Part shown: positions 16,996 through 26,089 of the stretch, in pieces
How positions within the stretch are numbered: position 1 is the stretch's first letter
How the letters are laid out: each line of letters starts with the position of its first letter
Assembly (NCBI GenBank): GCA_012034655.1
Contig: JAAUOZ010000042.1
Location: 1-35,676 of the forward strand
Direction: 5' to 3'
DNA: 35,676 bases
Source: Leptolyngbyaceae cyanobacterium CSU_1_3
GTDB lineage: Bacteria > Cyanobacteriota > Cyanobacteriia > Leptolyngbyales > Leptolyngbyaceae
Program-made: the position numbers and the translations under genes
Notes under the pieces: generated by a model
What the model was told of the DNA's origin: nothing
Database searches by the model: none
What the model saw: only the letters and a program-made list of their open reading frames with translations

Positions 16996-17736
16996 TTGAT
17001 TTCCTACCCACCTCCCTCTGACCCTATCTACGCTCAGATTAATAATGATGTTTATTCATCTCAGACTACTGAGGCAGTCGGTTCTCCAGAGGAGAGTTCC
17101 TACGTTCGCCCTTGGTTCATCTTTTTAGGAGCGGTCTTTTTAGTTGCCATCCCAGTCTTTTTTGAAGCGCCTTTGGTGCGGGTGTTGCCCTGGTTGAGTC
17201 TGGCACTGACTGCTGGCTGGCTGTTGCTTGGCTCTGCCCTCTCATCTAAGCCTCAGACAAAAGCTTGGGGAGAACTGTTGATCGGGTTTTCTTGGACGTG
17301 GATGGCTGGGTCAATCTATTGGGGGTGGTTGCGCTGGGAGCCAACCTTGCACTTGCCGATCGAGGCGATCGCCCTCCCGATCGCCATCTGGGGGCTGGCC
17401 CACGAGCGCTGTAAAATTGGCAATTTCTTTTATCTGGGTTCTCTATTCGGCACGGTTCTTACGGATCTGTACTTCTACTTAGTCGATTTGATTCCCTTCT
17501 GGCGGCAGTTGATGCAAGCTGAGCCAGAATTGGCAAGACCCATTTTTCAGCAGGCGATCGGACAGGTTAACTCACCCTGGGGGCTTTTCTGGGTGATAGT
17601 GCTGGTCGCGACACTTTTCAGTGTGGGCGTTTTCTCATTCCGTCTGCAAAAGTTACATTGGTTAGCGTTCAGTGGGGCAGTTCTGAGTACAATCTTGGTA
17701 GACGGTTTATTCTGGCTTGCTGCCGCCTGTGCCTAG
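16996..17736 (+). CDS. DUF3120 membrane protein
   Basis: The 246-residue protein has about six hydrophobic segments after a soluble 35-residue start (VRPWFIFLGAVFLVAIPVF, LPWLSLALTAGWLLLGSAL, then three more and a last one near 220-242). The LLIGFSWTWMAGSIYWGWLRWEP and LPIEAIALPIAIWGLA segments fit the cyanobacterial DUF3120 family. The function is unknown; location is membrane. The start is TTG at 16996, since no in-frame ATG lies before the conserved part, so the exact start is uncertain. Confidence 0.8.
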   Translation: MISYPPPSDPIYAQINNDVYSSQTTEAVGSPEESSYVRPWFIFLGAVFLVAIPVFFEAPLVRVLPWLSLALTAGWLLLGSALSSKPQTKAWGELLIGFSWTWMAGSIYWGWLRWEPTLHLPIEAIALPIAIWGLAHERCKIGNFFYLGSLFGTVLTDLYFYLVDLIPFWRQLMQAEPELARPIFQQAIGQVNSPWGLFWVIVLVATLFSVGVFSFRLQKLHWLAFSGAVLSTILVDGLFWLAAACA

Positions 17737-17881
17737 TCAAATTTAGGCAACGGGCCATGGGTCAGTAAAATTACGCTTGAAAGAAAATCTCGTACCTGAG
17801 AGGTGGAAACACTGTGTAGCTCAAAGATGCTTGGGTTGCCAGTTTTCAAGCGCTATCATTGACATAGTTTGATGTGTCAGA

Positions 17882-18910
17882 ATGCATCATAGGAAAGACT
17901 TAGTGGCTTCTAAACCTGTGGTGACTTTGCAACCCACTCCTCACCTCGTACTACGGACTGATTCTGGAAGCCGTCGTTTCCCCCTTGCGGGCGGTAACTG
18001 TTGGACCATCGGCCGCAGTGAAGATAACAATTTCGTGTTGTCCGATCGCTGGATTTCGCGCAACCATGCAATGCTACAAGCCATGGAGACAGGCGAGTTT
18101 TATCTGATTGATCTGGGCAGTCGCAACGGCTCCTTTGTCAACGGTCGCCGAGTCAGCATTCCTGTCACCTTGCAGAATGGCGATCGACTCACCTTTGGGC
18201 AGACAGAGCTTGAGTTTTACTGCCCGATTCATCATCTCACCGATCCCTCAATTGGGATTGACTCTAAGGAGTTTACCGCTACCGCAACCCTACACATCCG
18301 CCGGCTGATCTCGGTGTTGGTGGTCGATATTCGAGACTTCACCGTTTTAACCCGACAGCTAGACGAAAAGTTGCTCTCCGAAGTGATCGGGACGTGGTTT
18401 CGTCGCGCCGGAGACATCATTCGAGAGTATGGAAGTTGGGTCGATAAATACATCGGTGATGCCGTGATGGCCGTTTGGACCCACGGAGCACAGGGGGTTA
18501 GCCGCGATGAAATGCTCAGAATTTTTCAGGCGGTCGGGGCATTGCATACAATGACCAGCAATCTCTACAATCAATATCCGCTGCCGTTTCCCCTGAGAAT
18601 TGGGGCGGGGATCAATACGGGCTACGCCATGGTTGGTAACACTGGGAGTGGCGATCGCCCTGACTACACCGCCTTAGGAGATACCGTCAACGCTGCCTTT
18701 CGCCTCGAATCTTCCACCAAGCAAATCGGCTTAGACATTGCCTTGGGTGAGTCTACTTACGAACATCTTTCGACGCTGGTGGCAGACGCTCAGTTTTTTG
18801 AGCAATACACCGTTCATCTCAAGGGCTATGACGTTCCCACGTTGACCCATGCCTGCTCTTTTGCCGATCTCGATACGTTCCTACAACTCAAGGTGGGATC
18901 AAACAGCTAG
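17882..18910 (+). CDS. FHA domain plus class III adenylate cyclase
   Basis: This 342-residue protein joins an N-terminal FHA domain (GR 44-45, SRNH 59-62, GSRNG 79-83; binds phosphothreonine) to a class III nucleotide cyclase domain (about 140-320). Catalytic residues are present: metal-binding Asp149 and Asp193, adenine-contacting Lys189, and Asn270/Arg274. Thr263 (DYTALGDTVN) takes the place of the purine-binding Asp, the pattern of class IIIb cyclases, many of which respond to bicarbonate. There is no membrane segment. It should make cAMP in the cytoplasm in response to a phosphoprotein partner; the partner is unknown. psbU follows on the same strand 154 bases later but has its own promoter. 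Confidence 0.92.
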   Translation: MHHRKDLVASKPVVTLQPTPHLVLRTDSGSRRFPLAGGNCWTIGRSEDNNFVLSDRWISRNHAMLQAMETGEFYLIDLGSRNGSFVNGRRVSIPVTLQNGDRLTFGQTELEFYCPIHHLTDPSIGIDSKEFTATATLHIRRLISVLVVDIRDFTVLTRQLDEKLLSEVIGTWFRRAGDIIREYGSWVDKYIGDAVMAVWTHGAQGVSRDEMLRIFQAVGALHTMTSNLYNQYPLPFPLRIGAGINTGYAMVGNTGSGDRPDYTALGDTVNAAFRLESSTKQIGLDIALGESTYEHLSTLVADAQFFEQYTVHLKGYDVPTLTHACSFADLDTFLQLKVGSNS

Positions 18911-18956
18911 GGCATATCATCTTGGGAGCCAAAATAGGAATCCGCTTCTACGGCCG

Positions 18957-18986
18957 TTGATTTGAAACTCAAATCTCTCATATAAA
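18957..18986 (+). promoter_or_regulatory. Candidate psbU promoter
   Basis: TTGATT (18957-18962) and TATAAA (18981-18986) are 18 bases apart, about 80 bases upstream of the psbU start. GGGAGGGAAA near 19049-19058 is the likely ribosome-binding region. Confidence 0.5.
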
Positions 18987-19064
18987 AGTTTGTATCACGG
19001 AGATGATAGGCTCTAATAAAAGCTGTGTCGAGAGTCTGCTCGATCGAGTGGGAGGGAAATTAGC

Positions 19065-19508
19065 ATGAAACGTTTAATCCGACTAGTTGCTGTCTTGAGC
19101 CTGTTTGTCGGTTGTCTGGGTTGGTTTGGCTCTTTTCAGAGCGCAATGGCGGCAAATTTGAGAGACTTGAGGGTTGTCTATCCATCTGTTTTGTTGGCTG
19201 CTGAGTCAACGGGGTCACTCCGAAATGCCGTAGAAGACAAAATGGCGACGGAGTATGGTAAGAAAATTGACCTGAACAACACGAATCTCCGTGCTTTTCG
19301 TCAGTATCCAGGAATGTACCCGACGCTTGCCAGTCTGATCTTCAAAAATGCTCCCTATGAGAAGGTTGAAGATGTGCTGAAAATCTCAGGATTGACTGAG
19401 AAGCAGAAGGAAGTTCTCCAAGCAAACTTAGACAACTTTACGGTTAGTGAAGAGTCAAAAGAGCTTGTGGAAGGGGACGATCGCATCAACAATGGAATTT
19501 ATCGCTAG
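19065..19508 (+). CDS. psbU: Photosystem II 12 kDa extrinsic protein
   Basis: PsbU is a lumenal subunit that, with PsbO and PsbV, stabilises the oxygen-evolving Mn cluster. The 147-residue precursor has a signal peptide ([16 protein letters not shown], cleavage near SAMA at 29) for export to the lumen. The mature part carries the family motifs [23 protein letters not shown] and the helix-hairpin-helix-like [26 protein letters not shown] hairpin terminator 40 bases after the stop closes the unit. Confidence 0.97.
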   Translation: MKRLIRLVAVLSLFVGCLGWFGSFQSAMAANLRDLRVVYPSVLLAAESTGSLRNAVEDKMATEYGKKIDLNNTNLRAFRQYPGMYPTLASLIFKNAPYEKVEDVLKISGLTEKQKEVLQANLDNFTVSEESKELVEGDDRINNGIYR

Positions 19509-19549
19509 ATTTGAGAGAATTTGTTGAACTCAAATTCTGTAACTTCTCG

Positions 19550-19594
19550 CTCTCTGCACGATCGGTTCTCCACCAGAATGCAGGGAGTATTTTT
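19550..19594 (+). terminator. Terminator of psbU
   Basis: CTCTCTGCA (19550-19558) pairs with TGCAGGGAG (19579-19587) with one G-U pair, and a short inner stem TTCT/AGAA lies in the loop. TATTTTTA follows. nadB starts about 20 bases further. Confidence 0.75.
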
Positions 19595-19611
19595 ATATCA
19601 ATAGTCGCCAG

Positions 19612-21342
19612 ATGACAGATTCTCTCCTTGGCTCAGAGTCTCTCCTTGGCTCAGAGTCTCTCCTTGGCTCAGAGTCTCCCTTCGCCATCCGATTTGACGT
19701 TTTGGTCATTGGAGCCGGGGCAGCGGGTCTTTACACATCGCTTTGTTTGCCTTCTCATCTGCGAGTTGGGCTGATCAGCAAAGATCAGATTTCTCGGTCG
19801 GCTAGCGATTGGGCCCAGGGTGGAATTGCAGCCGTGGTCAATTCGCAGGATTCGACGGAGTTGCACCTTGAAGATACGCTCAACGCAGGCGCGGGATTGT
19901 GCGATCGCTCGGCGGTCAAGTTTCTCGTGGAAAATGCTGCGGACTGCATCCACAATTTAGTGGAGATGGGGGTGGCTTTCGATCGCCACGGCTCCGATTT
20001 AGCCCTCACCCTAGAAGCGGCCCATTCTCGTCATCGCGTGCTTCATGCGGCTGATACTACGGGTCGAGCCGTGGTCACGACCTTGACAAAACAAGTGCTC
20101 GATCGCAAAAACATTCAGATTGTGCCGCAGGCGTTTGTGGTGGATCTGTGGCTGGATGAGAATCAGACTTGCCAGGGTGTGTGTCTGGTTTACCAGGGGC
20201 GGGTTGAATGGATTCGCGCTGGGGCGGTGATTTTGGCGACGGGGGGCGGGGGGCAGGTGTTTGCTCAGACGACCAATCCGCCTGTCAGTACAGGGGATGG
20301 GGTGGCGATCGCCCATCGAGCCGGGGCAATTTTACGGGATTTGGAGTTTGTGCAATTCCATCCGACTGCTCTGACGAGAGCCGATGCCCCTAGATTTTTG
20401 ATCAGCGAGGCAGTGCGAGGAGAAGGGGCGCAGCTAGTCGATCGTCAGGGGCATCGGTTTACCTTCGACTACCACCCGGCGGGTGAGCTAGCGCCGAGAG
20501 ATATCGTCAGTCGGGCGATTTTTAGCCATCTCCAAAAAACAGAGGCCGACCCAGCAACCGCCAATGTTTGGCTAGATTTGAGGGCGATCGCTCCCGAAAC
20601 CATTCGCCGCCGCTTTCCAAATATCGTTCAGGTTTGTCAGCGTTGGGGCATTGATGTCTTTCATCAACCGATCCCTGTAGCTCCGGCTGCCCATTATTGG
20701 ATGGGTGGCATTGAGGCCGATTTGATGAACCGCACCTCTATTAACGGACTCTATGCGGTGGGTGAAACTGCCAGCACGGGCGTTCATGGGGCCAATCGTC
20801 TCGCCAGCAATTCTCTTCTAGAGTGCCTGGTGTTTGGCGCACAATTGCGGCATCTGAAGGTGTCAGCAATCGATCCGGCTACAGAGAGGGGCGATCGAAA
20901 TATCACAAATTCTCAGAGAAAAAATTCTGCGATCGCTTCGGCAGACTCAGAGACCATTCGCCGACTTCGCACTGAGTTACCTAAACTCGTCTGGCAGGGA
21001 GCAGGCATTTGTCGAGATCAGACCACCCTAGAGGGGGCGATCGTCCAAGTTCAGCGCTGGCAGCAGGAGTTTGCTCAGCTTCCGCTCAGTCAAGCCCTTC
21101 TGGGTCTGGAACCTTTACAAACCCTCAACTTTGGTGCTCCTGATGCCGACGCTTGCCTGCGCGAATGGGGCGAGCTTTACAATTTGCTCGCGATCGCTGA
21201 TCTGATTCTGAGAAGTGCTGCCTATCGCACCGAGAGTCGGGGAGGGCATTATCGATCGGACTTTCCCCAAACGTCGCCAGAGTGGCAGGTGCATACGCTG
21301 GTGCAGCACGATCGCTGGTGGGTAGCTCCTGTCGAAACATGA
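19612..21342 (+). CDS. nadB: L-aspartate oxidase
   Basis: NadB oxidises L-aspartate to iminoaspartate, the first step of de novo NAD synthesis; it uses FAD in the cytoplasm. The 576 residues include the FAD-binding VLVIGAGAAGLYTSL near 30-45, SDWAQGGIAAV, LEFVQFHPTAL, ISEAVRGEGAQLV, the catalytic Arg in PRDIVSRAI, the active-site His in HYWMGGI and the C-terminal FAD motif ETASTGVHGANRLASNSLLE. The first 22 residues are unusual: three SLLGSE copies from an 18-bp tandem repeat. The start at 19612 is supported only by the frame; TTG or GTG starts after the repeat cannot be excluded. It converges on the DUF4079 gene. Confidence 0.95.
   Translation: MTDSLLGSESLLGSESLLGSESPFAIRFDVLVIGAGAAGLYTSLCLPSHLRVGLISKDQISRSASDWAQGGIAAVVNSQDSTELHLEDTLNAGAGLCDRSAVKFLVENAADCIHNLVEMGVAFDRHGSDLALTLEAAHSRHRVLHAADTTGRAVVTTLTKQVLDRKNIQIVPQAFVVDLWLDENQTCQGVCLVYQGRVEWIRAGAVILATGGGGQVFAQTTNPPVSTGDGVAIAHRAGAILRDLEFVQFHPTALTRADAPRFLISEAVRGEGAQLVDRQGHRFTFDYHPAGELAPRDIVSRAIFSHLQKTEADPATANVWLDLRAIAPETIRRRFPNIVQVCQRWGIDVFHQPIPVAPAAHYWMGGIEADLMNRTSINGLYAVGETASTGVHGANRLASNSLLECLVFGAQLRHLKVSAIDPATERGDRNITNSQRKNSAIASADSETIRRLRTELPKLVWQGAGICRDQTTLEGAIVQVQRWQQEFAQLPLSQALLGLEPLQTLNFGAPDADACLREWGELYNLLAIADLILRSAAYRTESRGGHYRSDFPQTSPEWQVHTLVQHDRWWVAPVET
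19621..19674 (+). repeat. In-frame 18-bp tandem repeat at the nadB 5' end
   Basis: Three exact copies of TCTCTCCTTGGCTCAGAG lie in frame right after the third codon of nadB and encode (SLLGSE)3. Perfect identity suggests recent expansion. Confidence 0.92.
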
Positions 21343-21374
21343 GGCTTTGCGACAGATATTGAAGAACCTTCAGC

Positions 21375-21797
21375 CTACAGATACTTCTGGACGACCTCCC
21401 AACCTGTGAGAGAAACAAAGGCGAGGGCGACACATAAGAGGGCGTTGATGGCGATGTGAAGCGGACGGGCCCAGGGACGATCGGGGCTGATCTGCACAGC
21501 GCTCCAGGCGGAGACAAACACGAGTTCTACAACGGCAACTCCGGCGGGGAGGTGGGTTGAGTGACCCAGGCTGCCGTAGTGCCCGATCGTACCCACAATG
21601 CCAATCGCCAGCAGCAGCAACACCAGCAACACCAGGGCGATACCCGTCACAAAATGAGCGGAACGCAGACCGCCAAAACGCTGGCGAGCACTAAACATCG
21701 CAATTCCAGTGATTGCTTGGATCAAGTAAGTCACGATCGTGAACCCCATTGCCCATGCAGCAATCTTCCATAGCCATATAAAAGACGGTAAATCCAA
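21375..21797 (-). CDS. DUF4079 membrane protein
   Basis: The 140-residue protein has four hydrophobic helices (about 8-33, 45-68, 82-100, 112-132) with His residues near helix ends (SAHFVTGIAL, GHYGSLGHSTHLPAGV, LHIAINALLC). That His pattern is reminiscent of a b-type cytochrome fold, but haem binding is inference. The family is common in cyanobacteria and of unknown function. The start is TTG at 21797 in the conserved frame, since no ATG is suitably placed. It converges on nadB. Confidence 0.75.
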   Translation of the reverse strand: MDLPSFIWLWKIAAWAMGFTIVTYLIQAITGIAMFSARQRFGGLRSAHFVTGIALVLLVLLLLAIGIVGTIGHYGSLGHSTHLPAGVAVVELVFVSAWSAVQISPDRPWARPLHIAINALLCVALAFVSLTGWEVVQKYL

Positions 21798-21901
21798 AAT
21801 TTTTAGATCCGATCGGTGATTGCTACCATTCTCCTAAAAAATGCAGCGACCGATCGAGCCACTGCATTTGACAATTGATAGGGGGTTTTTCGAGCACAGC
21901 T

Positions 21902-21961
21902 TTCAGTGCTATAAACTTCGGCACTATAAGCTTCAGTACTATAAGCTTCAGTACTATAAAC
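21902..21961. repeat. Tandem repeat, four 15-bp units
   Basis: Units TTCAGTGCTATAAAC, TTCGGCACTATAAGC, TTCAGTACTATAAGC and TTCAGTACTATAAAC follow one another without gaps in the region between DUF4079 and DUF1830. Confidence 0.9.
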
Positions 21962-21982
21962 TCTGTAGCCGTAGAATTTTGG

Positions 21983-22022
21983 AATTTTGTAACCGGGCAA
22001 TTTTGTAACCGGGCAATTTTGT
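21983..22022. repeat. Tandem repeat, 16-bp unit, two and a half copies
   Basis: AATTTTGTAACCGGGC occurs at 21983 and 21999, with a partial third copy at 22015. It lies 21 bases from the 15-bp array but has an unrelated unit. Confidence 0.85.
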
Positions 22023-22104
22023 AAATGGCAGTTTCTTTTCAGCTTCTTCAAGCAGGGGTTTTAATTGGCTAGAAATAGGATGCTGTCTCAGAGAAGGGCA
22101 TTGC

Positions 22105-22449
22105 TTACTCTACAGACGTGAGAACCGCAAGAGACGTAATTCCTTCATTTTTAAGTTCCTGTTCTTGAGAGGAGCTTGCAAACATCGGAATTCTTTCCTC
22201 AACACACAGAGTTGAGCAAGGAAGTCTATCTGAAAGAATCGCACTGGCCATCATTCCTGTGTGGATTTCTAAATGAGCATCGGGCACAGCTTCAAAAAGT
22301 AATCTCTGACCTGGAAAGACAACCCGTTCAAAATACCAGTTTGGAATATTGGTAATGCGGGCGATCTGCATTTGGCTGGTAGCGTTCACATAGCAGCACA
22401 GGAGACGCGCTGAACTATCTGCTGGGATAGGATCAAACATCTGGGACAT
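22105..22449 (-). CDS. DUF1830 domain protein
   Basis: A 114-residue soluble protein with the DUF1830 core LLCCYVNATSQMQIARITNIPNWYFERVVFPGQRLLFEA near 17-55, then LEIHTGMMASAILSDRLPCSTL. The family is mostly cyanobacterial and of unknown function; it lacks a signal peptide. The 50-residue C-terminal part (SSSQEQELKNEG and onward) looks variable. The gene stands alone, with tandem repeats downstream and an extended gap upstream. Confidence 0.85.
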   Translation of the reverse strand: MSQMFDPIPADSSARLLCCYVNATSQMQIARITNIPNWYFERVVFPGQRLLFEAVPDAHLEIHTGMMASAILSDRLPCSTLCVEERIPMFASSSQEQELKNEGITSLAVLTSVE

Positions 22450-22654
22450 AGGAGTGTAGTGGAGGTTTTTTGAGGCTTAAAACGAGTTGACTCAAAACTA
22501 GCACTCTGCGATCCCAGGCGACTGTAAACCCTACTACCAATAGGTTGTTCTGTTGCGAATTCTTAATCAAATTGAAGCAGTGTTGAGAATTGTTTCCCTG
22601 AAATGAAACTTGAGCGAGAAGCTCGGTTAGGACGATCGTACTCTTCTATCTTGC

Positions 22655-22796
22655 TTGGTATGGGCGATGTGCAATGACTCTCAAATGCTTGAAAATTCAG
22701 CCCTCACCCTCGCCCTCACCCCACCGAAATGAAAGCCTTCTCCCTGGGAAGAAGGGTTGGAGTGAGGGCGAACGAGTTGCACATCGCGTTTGGTAT
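22655..22796. mobile_element. MITE-like palindromic element with possible target duplication
   Basis: Inverted ends GCGATGTGCAA (22664-22674) and TTGCACATCGC (22777-22787) enclose an inner inverted pair CGCCCTCAC (22711-22719) and GTGAGGGCG (22762-22770). The 7-mer TTGGTAT flanks both sides (22655-22661, 22790-22796), as a target duplication would. It has no coding capacity. It occupies part of the 612-base gap 22450-23061, where I see no gene; the rest of that gap is AT-rich and may hold the promoters of the divergent DUF1830 and radical SAM genes. Confidence 0.55.
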
Positions 22797-23061
22797 CTTT
22801 CTTCGCTCCAGCAAAACTTCTTGAAACAGCCCCACAGGAAGAGTGACCAGTGGTATCGTGAAGTTATATAACAACTTCTTTCAGAATTTCTGTTCCATCA
22901 TTCAAATGAATTCACTGCTTCACCCAAACTTTGAACCAGGAAGCCTTTCCGGTATCTCTCATAAAATTCGTAAAATTAGCGTAAAAGGTTTCGTTAGCCT
23001 CGTTGAACTATCTCGATCGCCGCTTATCTAAAGCACAGATACCCCACTTGGCCTATCAATA

Positions 23062-24642
23062 ATGGAAAATCGAATTCTCTACGTTCGCCTCCCTTGCAAT
23101 CCGATCTTTCCGATCGGTGTGATTTATCTCGCAGATCACATTCACAAGCTATTTCCTCAAGTCGAGCAAAAGATTTTTGACCTGGGGACGGTTCCACCTC
23201 TGGATTTTGCGACAGCGCTAGATGCCTGCATTGATGAGTTTCGGCCGAGTCTGCTGGTTTATTCGTGGCGAGATATTCAAATCTATGCGCCTGTCGGAGG
23301 TCGAGGTGGCAACCCTCTCCAACATACGTTTGAGTTTTTCTACTCGCTCAACCCGTTTGTGAAGCTGAAGGGTGCGATCGGTCTGCTCAAAATTGCCACT
23401 GGTTACTATGGAGAACTTTGGCGCAATCTGGGCTTGATCAAGCGAGGCGTAAAACGGGCGAAACGCCACAACCCCAGTGCTCGCGTGGTTGTGGGTGGGG
23501 GCGCGGTCAGTGTGTTCTACGAGCAGATTGGAAAGAGCTTGCCCAAGGGTTCGATTATCTCTGTGGGAGAAGGTGAGACGCTGCTAGAAAAGTTGGTGCA
23601 GGGACGAGATTTTCAGGATGAGCGATGCTACGTGGTAGGTGAAACCACACCGCGCGATCGCATGATTCATGAAGCGCCCGCAGCGATCGAAAAAACCGCC
23701 TGCAACTACGACTACATCCAGACCATTTGGAGGGACTTCGAGTACTACTTTGACTCGCAGGATTTTTATGTAGGCGTTCAGACCAAGCGAGGCTGCCCTC
23801 ACAACTGTTGCTACTGCATCTACACCGTGATCGAAGGCAAACAGGTGCGGATCAACCCTGCCGAAGAAGTAGTTGCAGAAATGCAGCAGCTTTACGATCG
23901 GGGCATTCGCAACTTCTGGTTTACCGACGCGCAACTCATTCCGGCCCGCAAATATATGGACGATGTAATCGAGCTACTCCAAAAAGTTCTCGATGCAGGC
24001 ATGAAAGACATCCACTGGGCCGCTTACATTCGGGCCGACAATCTAACTCCCGAACTGTGCGATCTGATGGTCAAAACTGGGATGAATTATTTTGAGATTG
24101 GCATCACCAGTGGTTCTCAAGAACTAGTTCGCAAGATGAGAATGGGCTACAACCTGAGAACCGTTTTAGAAAACTGTCGTGATTTGAAGTCCGCCGGGTT
24201 CAATGATCTGGTTTCAGTCAACTACTCATTTAACGTGATTGACGAGCGACCCGATACAATTCGACAAACGATCGCCTATCATCGAGCGCTAGAAACCATC
24301 TTTGGAGCAGATAAAGTAGAACCTGCCATCTTCTTTATCGGGCTTCAGCCCCACACCCACCTTGAAGAATTTGCCTTCAAAAATCAAATCCTCAAGCCAG
24401 GGTATGATCCAATGAACATCACCCCCTGGACAGTTCGCAAACTGCTGTGGAACCCAGAACCCCTGGGATCTTTCTTTGGTCAGGTCTGCCTCCAGGCATG
24501 GCGACAAAACCCCAATGACTTTGGGCGAGAAGTGATGAATATTCTAGAGGCAAGACTCGGACGTGCAGACTTAGAGGAAGCTCTGACGGCCCCGATCGAA
24601 CCCAAGCAACAGTCCCTAGCAAGCGTCGGCGCAAGGAAGTGA
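23062..24642 (+). CDS. Photosystem II high light acclimation radical SAM protein
   Basis: This 526-residue protein combines an N-terminal B12-binding-like region (YVRLPCNPIFPIGVIYLADHI, VVVGGGAVSVFYEQIG near 150-165, SVGEGETLLEKLV) with a radical SAM core. The 4Fe-4S cluster motif is CPHNCCYC, the CxxxCxxC spacing. Later conserved parts include WFTDAQLIPARKYMDD, IHWAAYIRAD and FEIGITSGSQELVRKMRMGY. Cyanobacterial homologues are annotated as involved in PSII high light acclimation; the reaction is unknown. There is no membrane segment. The DICT gene starts seven bases after the stop, so they form an operon. Confidence 0.85.
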   Translation: MENRILYVRLPCNPIFPIGVIYLADHIHKLFPQVEQKIFDLGTVPPLDFATALDACIDEFRPSLLVYSWRDIQIYAPVGGRGGNPLQHTFEFFYSLNPFVKLKGAIGLLKIATGYYGELWRNLGLIKRGVKRAKRHNPSARVVVGGGAVSVFYEQIGKSLPKGSIISVGEGETLLEKLVQGRDFQDERCYVVGETTPRDRMIHEAPAAIEKTACNYDYIQTIWRDFEYYFDSQDFYVGVQTKRGCPHNCCYCIYTVIEGKQVRINPAEEVVAEMQQLYDRGIRNFWFTDAQLIPARKYMDDVIELLQKVLDAGMKDIHWAAYIRADNLTPELCDLMVKTGMNYFEIGITSGSQELVRKMRMGYNLRTVLENCRDLKSAGFNDLVSVNYSFNVIDERPDTIRQTIAYHRALETIFGADKVEPAIFFIGLQPHTHLEEFAFKNQILKPGYDPMNITPWTVRKLLWNPEPLGSFFGQVCLQAWRQNPNDFGREVMNILEARLGRADLEEALTAPIEPKQQSLASVGARK

Positions 24643-24649
24643 GGAGTTC

Positions 24650-26085
24650 ATGCTGGAAGGTTCAATTCTACAAAGGTTGGGATTTGCCCACCAGCCCGGA
24701 CAGCCAGGGAAACGCCCCCTGAACTTCGGGGTTTACTACAAAAATACACTGGTTTCTCTGTGTCACGCCCTAGAGGACTGCATTCTCACCTGTAGCAGTG
24801 CTCCGTTGGTGATTACAGCTTTTCAACGGGGCAAGTGGTATCTCGAAGAAGCCGATCGCTACGCCGAGCTTGCGGATCATGCTCGCCAGGTGGTAATTTT
24901 GGCTGCCCAAGATACGGGGTTTGCCGACCATCCTACCAGCCAACGCTCGAATGTCTCTCTAGTCGCATTGGAGCCAACTGATCCAGTGGCTCAAGAGTGG
25001 CACTTGATGATTTTGGCTCCTACCTATACGGCGATGGTGTTGTGCCAGGAATTGTCTGTAGAGGACTATGGCCCGAGCGGCGTTCCGACGGAAGATTTAG
25101 AACGGAAGTTCTATGGGTTTTGGACGTTTGAATCTAATTTAGTCACAGAAACCGTGGAGTTGGCGATCGAGCACGTTGGTGGCTACGATCCGGCCCTTCA
25201 GCAGCAGTTGAGCACCAGGGTGCAAGATATCAAAAGAGAGGCCCAGACCACCGATCGTGACGACATCTACACAGCAGTTTCGCTGGTCATGAACTATCTA
25301 AAGACTGGGCAGCAAGACTTGAGTTCCTATGCCGTCCCTGGTCATCACGAAGCATTAGACAATAACCTCGTCTCCAACGAGCTACAGGCCTTTTTGCGCT
25401 TAGCCCAACTGATTGACCAAGCCGACCTCAGCAACCCAACGGCGGCCGCAGAAGTGACCACCCTGAGCGAAGCAATGGCTCAACTGCTCGACCTTCCTGC
25501 CTGGCAGTTAAATCGCCTCCGGCTGGCGGGTCTGCTGCACCGCCTGGCATTTTTGCAACGATCGGACAGCGTATTAAGTGCCGGAAGCTTTGCCCGCTAC
25601 TCTGATGATGAGCCAGATGCACCTCCTTGCTGCCCGATCGTGCCCGGCTCACAAATTCTCAGAACCATGCAGCGCCTCAAGGCGATCGCCACCATCATCA
25701 CCCATCAAACCGAACGCTGGGACGGGCAAGGACAGCCTGCGGGATTGGCAGGAGACGAAATTCCTCTAGAATCTAGAATCCTTGGACTCTTGGCAGAATT
25801 TCAACGCCGACTCGCTGACCTGCGAACCAGCGCCGATCGTCCTGCTCCAGAAGCCTGTTTTGCCCAAGCCCTATCAGACTGCCAAACCGAACAGGGCGAA
25901 CGCTGGGACCCAAAATTGGTTCAGGCGCTGACCCTATTAGTGAGTGGAATGCAACAGGGGTTAAGTCTACCAATCAGTCTGCCAAAATCGCGGCGGGCAT
26001 GTGGCTGCTCGATTCTCACTCTGACGAAGAGTTACTCAAGCTGGCAGAATTTGATCAAATGGGCATTGAAACACGACAGGTTTAA
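24650..26085 (+). pseudogene. DICT sensory domain protein with degenerate HD-GYP-like region, frameshifted
   Basis: The N-terminal part (about 5-175) matches DICT, a sensory domain tied to diguanylate cyclases and two-component systems (KNTLVSLCHALEDCI, PLVITAFQRGKWYLEEADRY). The second half looks like an HD-GYP domain: LRLAGLLHRLAFL replaces the HD box and ERWDGQGQPAGLAGDEIPLESRIL resembles the GYP segment, but HD is HR and GYP is GQP. At about 25972 one A appears missing; adding it gives NQSAKIAAGMWLLDSHSDEE and ends at TAA 26083-26085 (478 residues). Without it the frame runs on into the pentapeptide gene. c-di-GMP hydrolysis is unlikely given the lost ligands. Confidence 0.8.
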
Positions 26086-26089
26086 CAGC

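Noticed and set aside
21803..22051. 82-residue ORF with repeated YSTEA
   Set aside because: The repeat comes from the 15-bp DNA tandem array; flanking residues look random and there is no good start.
22674..22871. 65-residue ORF upstream of the radical SAM gene
   Set aside because: Most of it lies in the palindromic MITE-like element.
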